A DNA stretch of 64,000 nucleotides from Ursus arctos (GCF_023065955.2 NW_026623100.1:72854727-72918726); one strand, 5' to 3'; positions 10,661 through 22,079 are shown, counted from the stretch's first letter. Program-made: numbers and translations. Notes: generated by a model not told the origin, from the sequence alone.

Positions 10661-11399
10661 GGCTCCCAGCAGAGATCTTGGTCTGGTGAAGCTGGGAGGA
10701 CAGACCAGGAAGGACTATCATGCCATGGTGTTGAGTTTAGATATCACTTGGGAGGTGCTTGAACCCAGATCTGGTGACCCCTAACATAAAGTCTTTCTCT
10801 TTTGATAGCTGCCTCCATAAGTAACTTTTGTATTGTTTACTTACTATCACACTTTTGAGGTCCTGCACACCCCAGCTGACTTTTAATCCCTGACTTCTCA
10901 GGGAGAGCCTTGGGTATTGTTAGATTTAATTTTTAGTGACCAGTCAAAATAGACCTCTACTCCTAGGCAAGTATAGAGTGAAATTACCCCAACTAGTTCT
11001 TTTTCTCTAAAATGCTTCTTCGCGACAGTAGGAATGGTGACAATATATTAATTTTAAATACAACACAAGAAATAACATTTGAGAAAAGAACAAAAAAGAA
11101 AGAACTGTTAGTCACAAGTTAAGCTCTCCTGTTTTCTATTTAAACCATTTTTTTCCTCCACTGGATTACCAGGTTCTTGGTATTACCAGGACTTCCTTTC
11201 CTGGGGCAATGTCCATTAATCCTGCTGAGTCTGAAGCTGAGCTGGTGGTCCATGCTGTTAAGAACCTGGTGTTCTAAGCCCTCCCGTGATTCACAGTCAG
11301 GGAGCCTTCTTGTTTTGGTTTTGAGCTGAACTGAGTCTTCAGACAGATTCAGAACCCAGCTCTCTAGAGAGCTAGCTCTTCCCTTCATTGAGTTTAAGG
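10661..11399. other. Unique sequence, nothing recognised
   Basis: There are no supported features. The 98-codon minus-strand frame at 11140-11436 runs into a MIR and lacks coding character. Confidence 0.5.
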
Positions 11400-11600
11400 C
11401 CGGGGCTCTGTCACTTAAGCTAAGTGTTTGTGCCAAATCTCTGGGCTCTGTTTCCTTCTCCGTAGGCCATGAACAGTTATAATAGCCATATCATAAGGCT
11501 GTCATGGGGAGTCAATAGTATGTATAAAGTCCTTACCAGAGCTCTCGGCACACCATAAACATGTAACAAATGCTAGCCACGCTGATTATTATTACTTAAA
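11400..11600 (+). repeat. MIR SINE, diverged
   Basis: MIR order: 'gctctgtcacttaagctaag', 'ctctgggctctgtttccttc', 'aaggctgtcatggggagtca', 'ataaagtccttaccagagct' and 'tgctagccacgctgattatt' (3' end). Confidence 0.65.
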
Positions 11601-11754
11601 GCTGACTTCTTCTGCAGGGTGAGGAGGAACCTTTTTCAAACTTCTGCTTTTCCCAGAGGGGTGCTGGCAAGTAGGTGGAGGGGCTGACACTCCCCTCCCT
11701 GCAGTGATGATGGACCATCCCCCACCTGCTTCCTAGGGAGAAGTAAGGCTGTTA

Positions 11755-11855
11755 CTCTTCTCATTTTAGACACGAGGAGACTGAAGGTCAGAGAGATTTT
11801 ATTGCCAATCATTTGTGCCTGGTCTATCATACTCTTCGGCACCAGGTCCCAGTGG
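11755..11855 (-). repeat. MIR SINE fragment
   Basis: 'cattttagacacgaggagac' followed by 'tgaaggtcagagagatttta' is the antisense MIR 'cccattttacagatgaggaaactgaggctcagagaggtt' region in diverged form. Confidence 0.55.
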
Positions 11856-12072
11856 TGACTAGTATGATATGATTAGATCTACCTGATCTAGTGAACACTT
11901 TTCCCCAGTAATCTGCTCTGAGCTATGCCACTGGAACATGAATTCCGGATGCAGGGCTCATCCACGTTGCAGCTTTGGGCAATTCCTCCCTCTGATCAGC
12001 ATGGAGGGAGTTATTCTTCCCATTACCATCCCCCTTTTCTTTCATCCCTTTTCTCTGTCCTTTGTCATTCGA

Positions 12073-12174
12073 GAGCTTCAACTGTACCCTCTAGTCTCAT
12101 CTCTAATGAGCTTCAACTATACCCTCTAGTCTCATCTCTAATGAGCTTCAACTATACCCTCTAGTCTCATCTCT
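12073..12174. repeat. 35-bp minisatellite, three copies
   Basis: The unit 'gagcttcaactgtaccctct' plus 15 more bases repeats head to tail at 12073-12107, 12108-12142 and 12143-12174. The last copy diverges at its end. Copy 1 differs from copies 2 and 3 at one position ('actgtacc' against 'actatacc'). The near identity implies recent duplication in an otherwise unique region. The period is not a multiple of three, so it is not constrained as coding sequence. Confidence 0.95.
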
Positions 12175-12265
12175 CTTCTCAGGTATCATTAGCATTTATT
12201 CTAGGTTCCTTTGAGATCTCATTCATCATTCAGCCATTTTTACACCTTTTAAAGCTTTAAAACAT

Positions 12266-12310
12266 ATACACACACACACACACACACATATATATACACA
12301 TATATATTTA
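12266..12310. repeat. (CA)n/(TA)n compound microsatellite
   Basis: A CA array of about 22 bp is followed by alternating TA/CA and then 'catatatatttaa' text, repeated imperfectly to about 12335. Confidence 0.9.
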
Positions 12311-12602
12311 AGTGAATATACATATATATTTAAATGAAAGCTTACTAATGTATACAATTATTTAATCGAATAAGAAAATGCTTAGCAACGTATCATCCAT
12401 AAAAACATGCAAGAGCTGTCATATTAAGGTCGAAATAAATGACAGATATTTAATGTTATATGTTGTAGAAATTCTAATTTTTATTTCATAAATTTTAAGT
12501 AAACACTCAGAAATGTATATGATATTTACAAACAATCACTATCTACCTGCATTATTGGCTGGGGAGATCTCATTAAAATCTTGTCTTAGGAAAACTGTTT
12601 AA

Positions 12603-12608
<6 letters not shown>

Positions 12609-12652
<44 letters not shown>
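12609..12652. repeat. (GT)n(GA)n compound microsatellite
   Basis: A pure GT array (12609-12632) switches directly to a pure GA array (12633-12652). Confidence 0.95.
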
Positions 12653-12689
12653 CTAGAGAGAATGGGTGCATGTGGGGATGGGCATTATG

Positions 12690-12775
12690 TTTGTCACACC
12701 GCTAGTAAGTGGTCGAACTTGGATTTTAATGCAAGTCTGAGCTCCATGCACATCCAGGCCTCTAAGTTCCTTCTC
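12690..12775 (-). repeat. MIR SINE fragment
   Basis: 'gtcacaccgctagtaagtgg' followed by 'tcgaacttggattttaatgc' and 'gtctgagctccatgcacatc' matches the antisense MIR 'cacagctagtaagtggcagagc..gggattcgaac' region. Confidence 0.7.
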
Positions 12776-12871
12776 TTCTCTAACCCCTTGCAGATTTGTT
12801 CTTGATATTTAAGGCTGGCTTTTAACCAGGAATTTATTTTCAGCCCCAGCTTGTTGGACTAAGCTAAATTT

Positions 12872-12909
12872 AACTGGTCTATTGTCTCAACTGAGACATT
12901 TAGCCAGTT
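12872..12909. repeat. 38-nt imperfect palindrome
   Basis: Outer arms 'aactgg' and 'ccagtt' and inner arms around 'gtctcaactgagac' pair to give a near-complete hairpin with a few mismatches between the two stem blocks. It could be a relic of a short terminal-inverted-repeat element or chance. No transposon family is recognised. Confidence 0.55.
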
Positions 12910-13394
12910 TACTTAAAGTATCTGAAGGCAAGTAATAACAACCAAAAAAATCAACTTCCTTTGAATAACCTTAATTTTCTTGGGATCCTGAATTCTAGAT
13001 TTTTCTCTATTCAGTGAGAAAAGTTTATTGCCTCTTTAAAACCTTGCCCCTCTACTGAGTGTGCTGTCAGACTCTAAAGACCTAAAATGTTCTCTGGAAT
13101 AGTTCTGTTTCATTCAACCTAAGTGTATTATGCTGAGACTCATACTGAGACAGTGTAAGGAAAACAAGAGGGACTTAACTTCTGTAAAGACAGTGTTCTG
13201 AGGCAAGTGTTAAAAGTTTCCATACATTTAGTAGACCAATACCTCCTTTTGGGAAAGAGAACAAATGAGAGGTAACAGGTATTAGGGAGTAATGGCTGAG
13301 CAAAATTAGAAGTAATAATTTAAAGCCTGTTTCCATAAGTATTTCTATTTTCCAGGAGGCCTAGAAAATGTTGACCATGAATAAAGGCATCCTG

Positions 13395-13665
13395 TGACTG
13401 TCTTGTGTCCACTAAAAAGTAATGAGCATGAGATAATGACCGTGGAACTGAAGGACGCTTCCCCACTCCCAGCCCCTCACCTTTTGGAAAAGTGCCTTTA
13501 TAAACCTTGCACGTCGTCCCTTCAGAGAGCAAAATTCCTCTTTCATGCGGACTTCTTTCAATGTAAGCTGTCTCTAATAAGCTCTGCCTGCTTTCCATCT
13601 CGAGTCCAGTGTTCATTTTTATGGTAATGAGACTCAAGGACCTGGGCTTAGGGGTTCAGTAACAT
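13395..13665 (+). mobile_element. Probable endogenous retrovirus LTR (3' part of a solo LTR)
   Basis: Promoter-like layout: 'cctttataaaccttgcacg' (TATA box at about 13497), then about 60 bp later 'gtctctaataagctctgcctgc' (near poly(A)-signal context). This leads into 'tttccatctcgagtccagtg' and ends near 'ggttcagtaaca'. The order TATA, leader, AATAAx, 'ctgctttcc' and a terminal CA is characteristic of gammaretrovirus-like LTRs. The left boundary is uncertain and no internal retroviral genes are seen. Confidence 0.45.
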
Positions 13666-13749
13666 TAGGAGGTTCAAAATGAATTATGAAAGTCATTCCC
13701 TATTCTCTACTGTCTAGTTGTGACAACAGGATGGTTAACTGTTCTACTT

Positions 13750-14015
13750 GACATTTATGGAGCACATATTATGTGACAAGCATTCTTGTAATTGGTACAG
13801 GTCAGAGTGCCTCTAACTTCAGAAGGATCTTATCATGTAGGTACTATTATTACCATCTCAGTTTTATGGCCTAAGAATGTGAGGTACAGAAGTGTTAAGT
13901 AACCTGCCCACGGTCACCTGGGTAGTAAAATGGTAGAAGTGGAATTGAAACCTGAGAAGACGAATATCAGAGCCCACACTCCTGCCCCTGCACAGTGCTA
14001 TACTGCCGCTCCTTA
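13750..14015 (-). repeat. MIR SINE, near full length
   Basis: Antisense MIR in order: 'catttatggagcacatatta', 'atgtaggtactattattacc', 'tcagttttatggcctaagaa', 'gtgaggtacagaagtgttaa', 'ctgcccacggtcacctgggt', 'gtggaattgaaacctgagaa' and 'cacagtgctatactgccgct'. Confidence 0.9.
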
Positions 14016-14939
14016 AGTAAGGCCAACCTGCATTCCAAAGTGAGTGCATAATAATTATACTGTCTAATAAGTGGTGTTGCAAATCTGATTTGGATGAGTT
14101 CAGAAGGTGGAAAGGTAAAATAATAATCCTTCCCACCTGCAGAGGTTGTTATGATACAAAGGATGTCTACTTGTTATCTCTTAAATTAATTCATTCCCAG
14201 ATGGGAACTATTCAAGTAAGAATCCGACAAGTGCACTTAAAACATCCCATCTAGCTTTCTGAGAAAATATGAAGTGATTAGTGGCTCATAGTTCAGAAAA
14301 CCAGGAGTCCAGGTGACTTCAGGTGAGTCTGGAGCACATTATAGTGCCCAGGTGTGTAGTTTCACTGCACCTTCAATTCCTTCCTGGTTAGATGGACATA
14401 CTATGAGGTTATCGAGAAAATAATTAAATTGATCAATGAAGAAACATTAAAATTCTCTAACAGAAAATCTTAGGGATATGTAAAGTATGTTACCGTTACC
14501 AAAATTTCCAGTAGTCTGCCCTCTTTGAATCTGGTGTGTTAATATCTCGATAGCCTATTCAGTTGCTGAGTTCAATTGGTGAATTTTCCATGTCTTGCAA
14601 ATTCTATTTCCAGAATATATCCACTATCCTGACCTGCCTTTCCCCTCCCTATTGAGACCTTGTTATGTTAGAAAACTGAGATACAACTCTACTATTTTCT
14701 CCTTATCTTCAATAGAAGCTTCTTCCAAGCCAACTTAATACAGAACAAAATTTATCTTCTCTGAGTCCCAAATATATCAAATATATTATTCTTTGTATTA
14801 AAGTGCTCAATGAATTTAAATACAAATTCCATAGCACACAAGACCTTGTGTTTTCTTGTCTTCCACACAGGGACTCTCCTTCTCCTTCAGCTGTATTAAA
14901 CTTCTTCCCCATCAGAAATGGGTCCCACGTGTTCCATTT
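14016..14939. other. Mostly unique sequence
   Basis: Nothing is firmly recognised. A faint MIR-like stretch lies at 14310-14410. The GT-containing site 'cttcaggtgagtctgg' near 14320 has no plausible upstream acceptor with an open frame. Confidence 0.5.
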
Positions 14940-15230
14940 CATTTCTAGTCCCAGAAATTCTATTACTCCACTGAGGCCTATTTCAAATGTAACTTTCTCC
15001 CAAAAATTTTTATCATCCTTTCAAATAAACATGCTCTTTCCCTCCTTTAAGCATACATACATGTCACGTCTTATATTTCATTGTTATGGCACCTTTTAAT
15101 TTCTCTTGTGTTAGAGTAATTTGTAATTATCTGATCCTCTCTTCTAGATACTGAGCTCCTGACATCTTGTTCCTTTCTACTTTTTCCTATGGTGTTTATC
15201 ACAAATAGTCTCTCATTAAATGGTAAGATG
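14940..15230 (+). repeat. LINE-2 3' end
   Basis: Sense-strand L2 3' text: 'tatttcattgttatggcacc', 'cttctagatactgagctcct', 'gacatcttgttcctttctac' and a terminal '...ctcattaaatgg' in place of 'ctcaataaatg'. Confidence 0.65.
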
Positions 15231-16089
15231 CTCTCAGTTTGGTTTTCTGAATGCTTTATGATGACCTCTGCTTCTGGGAAAGTGCTAAGGTTTAAGATAT
15301 TCGCCAGTATTTTTGCATCAGACAAGAATTTATGTATGAAACTCAATTTCTTCTTTTACTGTCTTAAGCCAACAAAAAGAAAGGTGCATCTATAAAACTA
15401 ATAAGGTTCCCTGGGACTTGCAGGACAGGAGAGAAATTGCAAGGTTGCTTGAGGTAATCAAAAAGTGAGGACTCTAAACTTAGAACCTGAAGGGTAGGGT
15501 TCTAATACTACTATGGGGGTGACTGTGACCATACCTTCTGACAAGAGAACATCTGGTTTACCTGCAGATGGTGTGAAGGTTGCACACCAAAATGTCTGTG
15601 AACAGTTAACACAATAGAAATGTACATTATTAATATAATAATGTACTCTTAAAGTCTGTTAGGTAAACTCAGTGCTTCATGGAACAAAGTGAACTCTGCT
15701 CTAAGTTTTGTCTTATTAAAAAAAAAATCAACCATTTGAAGCCTGTATTGTTTTATTTGTTGTTGTTCAAGAAGAGAACTTTAAAATAGCTCTCTTCTTG
15801 GATTCACGGCATGGCAGCGGTCCAGTTTTTTAGGCCATTTCTGGATTAAGCCGTAGATCATGTGGAAGTATTTTCTGAAAGCTAGCTTGGGGGCACCAAT
15901 AAACTGCATCTTCTGGTGCAGGCTGATAAATGTGATTTTTTTTCCCAGTGCTGAACTGAATTGCTTTTGTCTTCCCAATTTCATAGCAGAATTAAAAATT
16001 AGAGCACAAAAGAATGCTTGAAATGCAGTCATTTTACTTAGGAAATAGAGGTAAGCTTGACAAAGATTCTAGAAACAGGTAAATAAAAA
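15231..16089. other. Unique sequence with an 83-codon minus-strand frame at 15781-16032
   Basis: No repeat is recognised. The minus strand at 15781-16032 encodes an ATG-initiated basic peptide (starts MTAFQAFFCALIFNSAMK, ends with several Lys/Arg/Pro residues). Its first 18 residues are hydrophobic enough to resemble a targeting sequence. I do not recognise a family, and there is no evidence of splicing, so I do not call it a gene. Confidence 0.25.
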
Positions 16090-16260
16090 ATAGAATCAGT
16101 GTGTGATCTTGTGAAAGGTATGCTATCTCAGAGAATCTCAGTTTTTACATTTTTAAGTTGGGGATAATAAAATACCCACTGCATAGCATGGTTGTGGGGA
16201 CTTAATGAGATATGATATAAAAATAAGGATGGAGCCTAGATCATAGAATATATGTATATA
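16090..16260 (+). repeat. MIR SINE
   Basis: MIR core and 3' half: 'gtgtgatcttgtgaaaggta', 'gagaatctcagtttttacat', 'gttggggataataaaatacc', 'agcatggttgtggggactta' and 'atgagatatgatataaaaat'. Confidence 0.8.
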
Positions 16261-16949
16261 TTGTTTTAACTGCCATATACTATGAATATGCTATAAGTCT
16301 ATATGATAGTATACCATGAAGTTTTTAAATAATACTCCAGAATAATATTTAATGACATAAAATATGTAAATGGAAAAGGAAATTATAACATCATATGCCC
16401 CATTTTGGTAAAAATAGATAAATGGGCTGAGAAAATTTTGTTTTTCCAATTATTGAAGGGTGTTATGCAGTTTAGTAATAACCTGAGAGGTCAGGGCAAA
16501 GCCACATGCTCCAGAAAGTCATCATAGGTGACTCATTCATGTGCTGTAGAGTTTGGATTGCTGGTTCCTTCCCATGCCTTCTTGTCTTACTATCATCTGC
16601 AATTCTGGTGTTTCCCTGCCTTTGACCTCTATGTATCCTAGCTTAACATTTCATATCTTTTCTTCCATTACTAAGCTTTTAGATTAAGAGAGAGAGGCTA
16701 AGACTTGCGCTTTGTGCACTATCTTTAACCCAAAATTGATCATTTGTCCTTTTGTGATTAGGTCTGTGTTAGCTCAGTATTGGAAGTCTTCCCGAATCCT
16801 GCTCACAGCTTCAAGGATATAGATAGATTTTTCCATTTTTATTTTTCAAGAAGCATCGACTTTGCATCTGTAAACAAGAGACAGAGGAACTTGAAGGCAT
16901 ATTCTGAACTTAACTGATTCTAGATTGCCTACCTACCATCTCAGATCCA
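16261..16949. other. Unique sequence, nothing recognised
   Basis: It is AT-rich with no supported repeat, exon or RNA gene. Confidence 0.5.
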
Positions 16950-17450
16950 CTGACAAGTGGTTGCCCTTAGTACTACTTCCTACAACTTACAGGATTGCAG
17001 TTGAGATGGCAAGTTGTCCACCAAATACATATTCTTCCTCCTCCACATTGTGGAATGACTCTTGAGAAGTATCTCCTACATTTGGTATTGAAACTCTGCA
17101 AACCCTCTCCCACCTCCATGTGCGGCCAAGTGACTGGCAAAGATGAGTCAAAGTAGTCTGTAATCACTTCCAGACCTGACCCATAAACACTTAGGCTCCT
17201 TCATGTGCTTTTTCTCTTCTGGTTGCCAACAGTGGAGAGGGTAACCTTGGAAACCATATGTTCAAGATATGTCAGAGCTTCAGACAGCCTAGGTCCTTGG
17301 ATGACTGCATGGAGAGGGGACATTCCACTGGCTTTTACACTAGTGGAAGACTGGTGGTACAAGGGTCTATTGTGCTTAAGCCATTATTTATTTTAGGGTT
17401 TATTTGTGATAGTAGTAGGTCTACCATAACTAATACACTGGAATTGGAAA
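16950..17450 (+). mobile_element. LTR of MaLR/ERVL type (putative)
   Basis: The order 'gtgcggccaagtgactggca' / 'cacttccagacctgacccat' / 'ttctggttgccaac' / 'ccttggatgactgcatggag' / 'gtgcttaagccattatttat' / 'tttagggtttatttgtgata' / 'ctaccataactaatacactg' follows the sense strand of mammalian MaLR-like LTRs that end in '...taagccactgagattt..ctaatacag'. The exact family is not assigned and the left edge is approximate. Confidence 0.6.
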
Positions 17451-18819
17451 GTTTACCTCTTTGATATTCCCCAAGCCCTGAACACAATATTGTACTTTAT
17501 TTTATGTCATGAAATAAAGGAAAACAATAGTAAATCTCCCTGAGTTTTACCGAGACAACCTCCTAGCTCTAGTTGGTTATCTGACTTTTACTGGCTGCTC
17601 CCACAGAAATTACTCAAGCAATTCTCTGGACTTGTCTTTATCGTCTGATCAAAGTTCTTAAACTTAAATTTAAATTGCTTAATGATGGATACAAGTATAA
17701 CTCTTTTCTAAGTAATTTTCCATCTGTCTCATTTAAAAGATAGTATGAGGACATGGAAAAGAATAGAACATAATCAAAAGGCTAAAGTAAGAAATGACCT
17801 TGACTACAAAGTTTATATCTTTCATCAACCTTCCCTGCTAGCTTTAGTGAGATACTCAGTTTTACAAGGAACTGTTCCATGCATGAAAGTGGAATGCATA
17901 ATTTAAGTTCACTAAGAAATTCTGTTAGCATTCCTTTTGTTTTGTTTTAGTTCCTGGCAGACTGCCAAGACTGGAAATAAGAGTTATAGATTCTGCATAA
18001 TATTAAGGAAAATTTAGGAATGTGCCGTATTCTTACATTTCAAATATCCATTTTTTAAAAAATAAATTAAGGAAACAAAACACCTCACTTTTTTCACTGT
18101 GGAAGTTGTGAAAAGAAATGGACACTGTGATCCCTTAGAGATGAGACATGAATCATTTATGGGATCCTTGGAGATACTGGCCAAGCTATTTCCTGGGCTT
18201 AATATCCTGTTCTGACTTTAAATAGTGTAACCTTTGAGTTGTTTGACATTATCTGAACTTATTTATCTTCCCCCAGAATGCTCGTTTTCTCTCTTTTCCA
18301 CCTGAAATCAATTTGTTGTCATGTTTGGTTGCTTTCGCTAAATGACTCCTCCTCCTAAAACCTAATTCCTCCCTCAGCCCTTTCTTTTCTTGACCACTCA
18401 AAGGCCTTTGAAATTTTTTGTTCTTTTTCTTTCCTTGGGTTTTCGGACATTTTTCAGATCTTATTGTTTTATCTAGATCCCAGACAGAGTCCTAGAGATA
18501 GAACTCCTCTATATTCTAGAACTTAAAGTTAGCCAAGTGCTCTGAGTGAGCACTGGAGACAAACCAAGGAAGGAAATTTCTTCCAGTTTCTTTATCTCTG
18601 ACTGATAATCATAAACTAAGCATTAATGAAGGATTAGTTTCTTATGAAATGATCCATTTAAATGGATGGCATCTTAGAACATTTCAATATTGAATTTTAT
18701 TTAAAATTCCATTTATATTCCGTAAGAGGAGTATGCTCTCTACAGGGAGTGAAAACCTTTTGTTTTCCTGTCGAGGATGTCATGGTTCATTTCTCAGGCA
18801 AAATTCCTTCAGCAGAGAG
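17451..18819. other. Unique sequence, nothing recognised
   Basis: No repeat family, exon pair or RNA gene can be supported. Short frames such as 18662-18847 have no splice context. Confidence 0.55.
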
Positions 18820-19290
18820 GTACTATTTATGGAACCCCCTACTCTGATGCAGACCCTGGGCTCAGTGTTGTGGTCAGTGGTGGGTGGAGGAATCTAAGAA
18901 GGAGGAGGTACGGATATTAATAAAGTCTCTTCTGTATTTTCAGAAAGCATGCCATCTATTTAGAAAGATAGAATGATTACTCCAGTAACCCAAACACAAA
19001 CTAGAATTTTGATAGTGACATAACAGAGCAACTAAGTATTGTTTCGAAAGGGAGGGAAAGTTTATGCCCAGTTGTGATAGGGGATGTTTGCAGAGGGTTG
19101 TAGCATCTGACAGTGGTCTAGGAGGATGCATGCAACGTAGGCAGAGCAGGGTGATAGAGGTTGCATTTGAATTGAATACACGAGGAAAAATCCAGGCGAG
19201 AGAACGGATGGAGTCTATGTGGGACATCTTGATCACTCTGACTGACCAAACTTGAAAGTAAAGTGAAGGAGAGGGAGCAAATCATTTAGA
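18820..19290 (-). repeat. LINE-2 fragment, diverged
   Basis: 'tactatttatggaaccccct' / 'actctgatgcagaccctggg' / 'ctcagtgttgtggtcagtgg' reproduces the antisense L2 opening ('atttattgagcacctactatgtgccaggcac' in diverged form). The following purine-rich text ('cgagagaacggatggagtct') fits L2 order. Confidence 0.5.
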
Positions 19291-19309
19291 ACAGGTCCTA
19301 AGGCTCTCT

Positions 19310-19735
19310 AATTTGCAATGTTTTCTACCACCCTTTAAAATCCAGCTTAGACATTCAACAATTCTATACATCTCTCAGTGCTCTTCAGGATGAATGTACT
19401 TTTTATCCCCCTTATCTATTTCACCCAACCCTGCCACCTGCCACCTGCCTCCTTTCTGGCAACTCAGGTGCAAAGCCCTCCCTGATACACTTTCCCTGCC
19501 TTCAGAATTGCTTCCTATTCTGTGTCACTTCCATACGTTGTACATATGTCTACTGAGACATTTGCCACACGATGTGATACATTACTTGCTGGTATTTAAC
19601 TGATTGCTCAGGTAGATAGAAAGTTCATCAAGACAGAAGCAATATGTCTTCTCTGTATTTCTGATAGCAGGTGAGTGCCTGCTGTATAGAAAGGAGGAAA
19701 GCAGTAAATATTTGTGGAACTCAATTAAATTTAAT
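19310..19735 (+). repeat. LINE-2 3' end
   Basis: Sense L2: 'ggtgcaaagccctccctgat', 'gatacattacttgctggtat', 'gtagatagaaagttcatcaa', 'gacagaagcaatatgtcttc' and 'gcagtaaatatttgtggaac'. The last is the terminal 'caataaatatttgttgaat' motif. Confidence 0.7.
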
Positions 19736-20344
19736 CAACAGATCTTTTTTTTCCTTCTAAATTCAGTCTTTTTCCAGGGTACTATCTAGTTAAATGTGGT
19801 GAAATGCCTGATGAGATTATTGAAAGGCCCCTAATATAAATTTTAAAATATATCTTTGGTATTAGGGTGATCTTTAACTGTATGTCTGATACACATGCCA
19901 ATGGTATAAGTAAAAAAAAAAATGTGCTTAATAATGGACTGTAATTTTACCATTCCGTAGCAGATAACCAGAAATATGGAATCTTCCCAAAGACTAAAAG
20001 TTGCAGGATGACTCACCTAGAAACTATATAATTATTTCAGCTATTAAATTTTTTTTTATCTAAAGCAATTTCTATTTAGAGAGCAATGTATAGCAGAAAG
20101 ACATTCGTATGCCTAGATAAAATGGATGCACAGTTCCTCTAATTTAAGTCACTTTAGATCATATTATTTAAATCTATTCAGCTCAGAATGGAAAGGGGTG
20201 TTTAGCAAAAACTAGAGGTTAGAAGAATTAATCACTTTTAAAACCTCAATTTCATGTTTGATGACTCATAAAGCTTCTTAAAGTAAATTTAAAAATTTAA
20301 AAATTGAACTTTACAGATAGGCAAACCATGGCTTCCCTCCCTGC
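19736..20344. other. Unique, AT-rich sequence
   Basis: Nothing is recognised apart from short A and T runs (19911-19921 and 20050-20057). Confidence 0.5.
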
Positions 20345-20530
20345 CTTGGCCCTGGCTGGCCATTTGGCCCTGTCCGAATTACTGAACCACTCTGAAGGCC
20401 AGTTAACATGTCTTCGAAATACTTAAAATATATATCTTATGGGATTGTTTTGAGAATTAAATATAATTATATGTGTGAGATGTCTAGCCCCTTGGTGATC
20501 TGTGCTGGGAAAACGGTACTTATGGCCATC
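20345..20530 (+). repeat. MIR SINE, diverged
   Basis: 'gaattactgaaccactctga', 'cttatgggattgttttgaga' and 'attaaatataattatatgtg', followed by 'agccccttggtgatctgtgc', keep the order of the MIR 3' half. Confidence 0.55.
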
Positions 20531-20924
20531 ACTAGCACAGGTGCATTGAAGTGAGTGATACTGGACCATTCTCAGGAGAGAGAATTCTAAGAGGTGGGGT
20601 ATATTTTTAACCCAACACAAAGGAGAAAAACCGGAAGATAACATGAGAGATATTTAAGATTATTTTAGTAATTGAGTGTTAACAATCTAATGTATGTCAT
20701 TATACTGTTTACGTTTATGCCATGGAGACATATCTATTCTTTTTCTCCATGACTTGTGAAAGAAAGAATTATTCTAACTTTGAAAACCAAACCCAGAGGC
20801 AGATGCTCTGATCAATAAGCACAGCGTTTCAGGGCAACAGCAGTTTCAAGGGTGACAGCCTTGTTGTAAACTAACTGGCAGGAGGGAACAAATGGTGTTA
20901 TTTTTATAAAGTTGTGGGATGACA
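20531..20924. other. Unique sequence
   Basis: No supported feature. Confidence 0.5.
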
Positions 20925-21015
20925 AACTGTCCTGGTTTGTCTGAGGCTGTGGGATTCCTGGGATACAGGGCTTTCAAGTACTAACACCAGAAAAATCCCC
21001 TGGCAAAGCTGATCA
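20925..21015. mobile_element. Short palindromic DNA-transposon remnant (MER-type MITE), putative
   Basis: 'aaactgtcctggtttgtctg' and 'gggatacagggctttcaagt' on one side, with 'ccagaaaaatcccctggcaa' on the other, form loose inverted arms. They resemble ancient mammalian non-autonomous DNA transposons with a '...ccggtttgcccgggact...' head. Family assignment is from memory and uncertain. Confidence 0.4.
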
Positions 21016-21261
21016 TCCACTGGGGTGGTGGGGTTAATGGTAGCGTGTAAAGCACCCACATCTCCTGGGGGTTCCAGTGGGGTAGAGCGGGCATGCGTGG
21101 CAGGAAACCTGGCTCTTTGAACAACATTCTGTAAAGTCAGCTGCAGGAGGGGCTGGCCTCGTTCAGCATCTTTAAATATGTGTGTGTGTGTTTTCTTTGG
21201 CTATAATAGCGATACATCTTGTAGATTTATTGCCATCTGCTCTATTATATATTTTATTCCT
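21016..21261. other. Unique, relatively GC-rich segment
   Basis: It contains 'cactggggtggtggggttaa' and 'gtagagcgggcatgcgtggc'. There is no open frame with splice signals. It could be a conserved non-coding piece, but this cannot be judged without alignment. Confidence 0.35.
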
Positions 21262-21660
21262 CTAAGTTTTTTTTATTGCAATATAACTAGAATACAGTTT
21301 TATATTAATTTCAGGTGTCCAACATACTGATTCAACAATTCCATACTTTACTCTGTACTCCTCACGATAAGTGTAGTCACCATCTGTCACCATACAACAT
21401 TATTATAGTATTATAGACTATATTCCCTATACGGTACTTTTCATCTTCATGACTTAGTTATAACTGGAAATTTGTTCCCTTTAATTCCCTTTGTATCTTT
21501 CACTCATCTCCCCACACACATCCCCTCTGGCAATCACCAGTCTGTTCTCTGTATTTAAGAGTCTGTTTGTTTGTTTCTTTGTTCGTTTGTTTTGTTTTTA
21601 AGATTCCATGTATAAAAATCCTATGGTATTCGTCTTTTTCTGTCTGACTTATTTCACTTT
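21262..21660 (-). repeat. L1 3' region fragment
   Basis: Antisense L1: 'ttattgcaatataactagaa', 'tttcaggtgtccaacatact', 'gattcaacaattccatactt', 'gtgtagtcaccatctgtcac' and 'gattccatgtataaaaatcc', followed by 'tctgtctgacttatttcact'. The young-type 3' UTR of the carnivore/mammalian L1 lineage is recognisable. A (TTTG)n stretch sits inside at about 21566-21599. Confidence 0.85.
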
Positions 21661-22079
21661 GATTTCTCTAAGTATTTTTGATGTTTATCTTTCCAACCAG
21701 CTCTGTGAGGTAAAGTGGAGACTTTTGTCTGTTTTGTGTGCTTAGCAGACTATGGAAATATATAAGAAGAGAATTAAAATCATATATTCAAAACCCATTA
21801 CTTGCAACTCATGAAAAAACTAAAACAGTTACCATCGCTATTATTTTATATTACTTTCTGGCCATTTTTCTAAGTGTATTTGTTTATTTTTATAAGTGTA
21901 TATGTATGGGTGTATGCTTTTGATATATATAGTTTAATACATTTTGACATATAGTTTAATACATTTTGAATCTCACAATTATTATCATTATTTTGCACAG
22001 TCAATATTTAGTCAATGTCCATTTATATCTACTTAATCATTTACCTGTTTTATTTCTCTTTATTCCAGCCTGCAATTAC

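Noticed and set aside
12269..12340. Possible AT-rich origin or matrix attachment site
   Set aside because: It is an ordinary compound CA/TA microsatellite; nothing specific supports a function.
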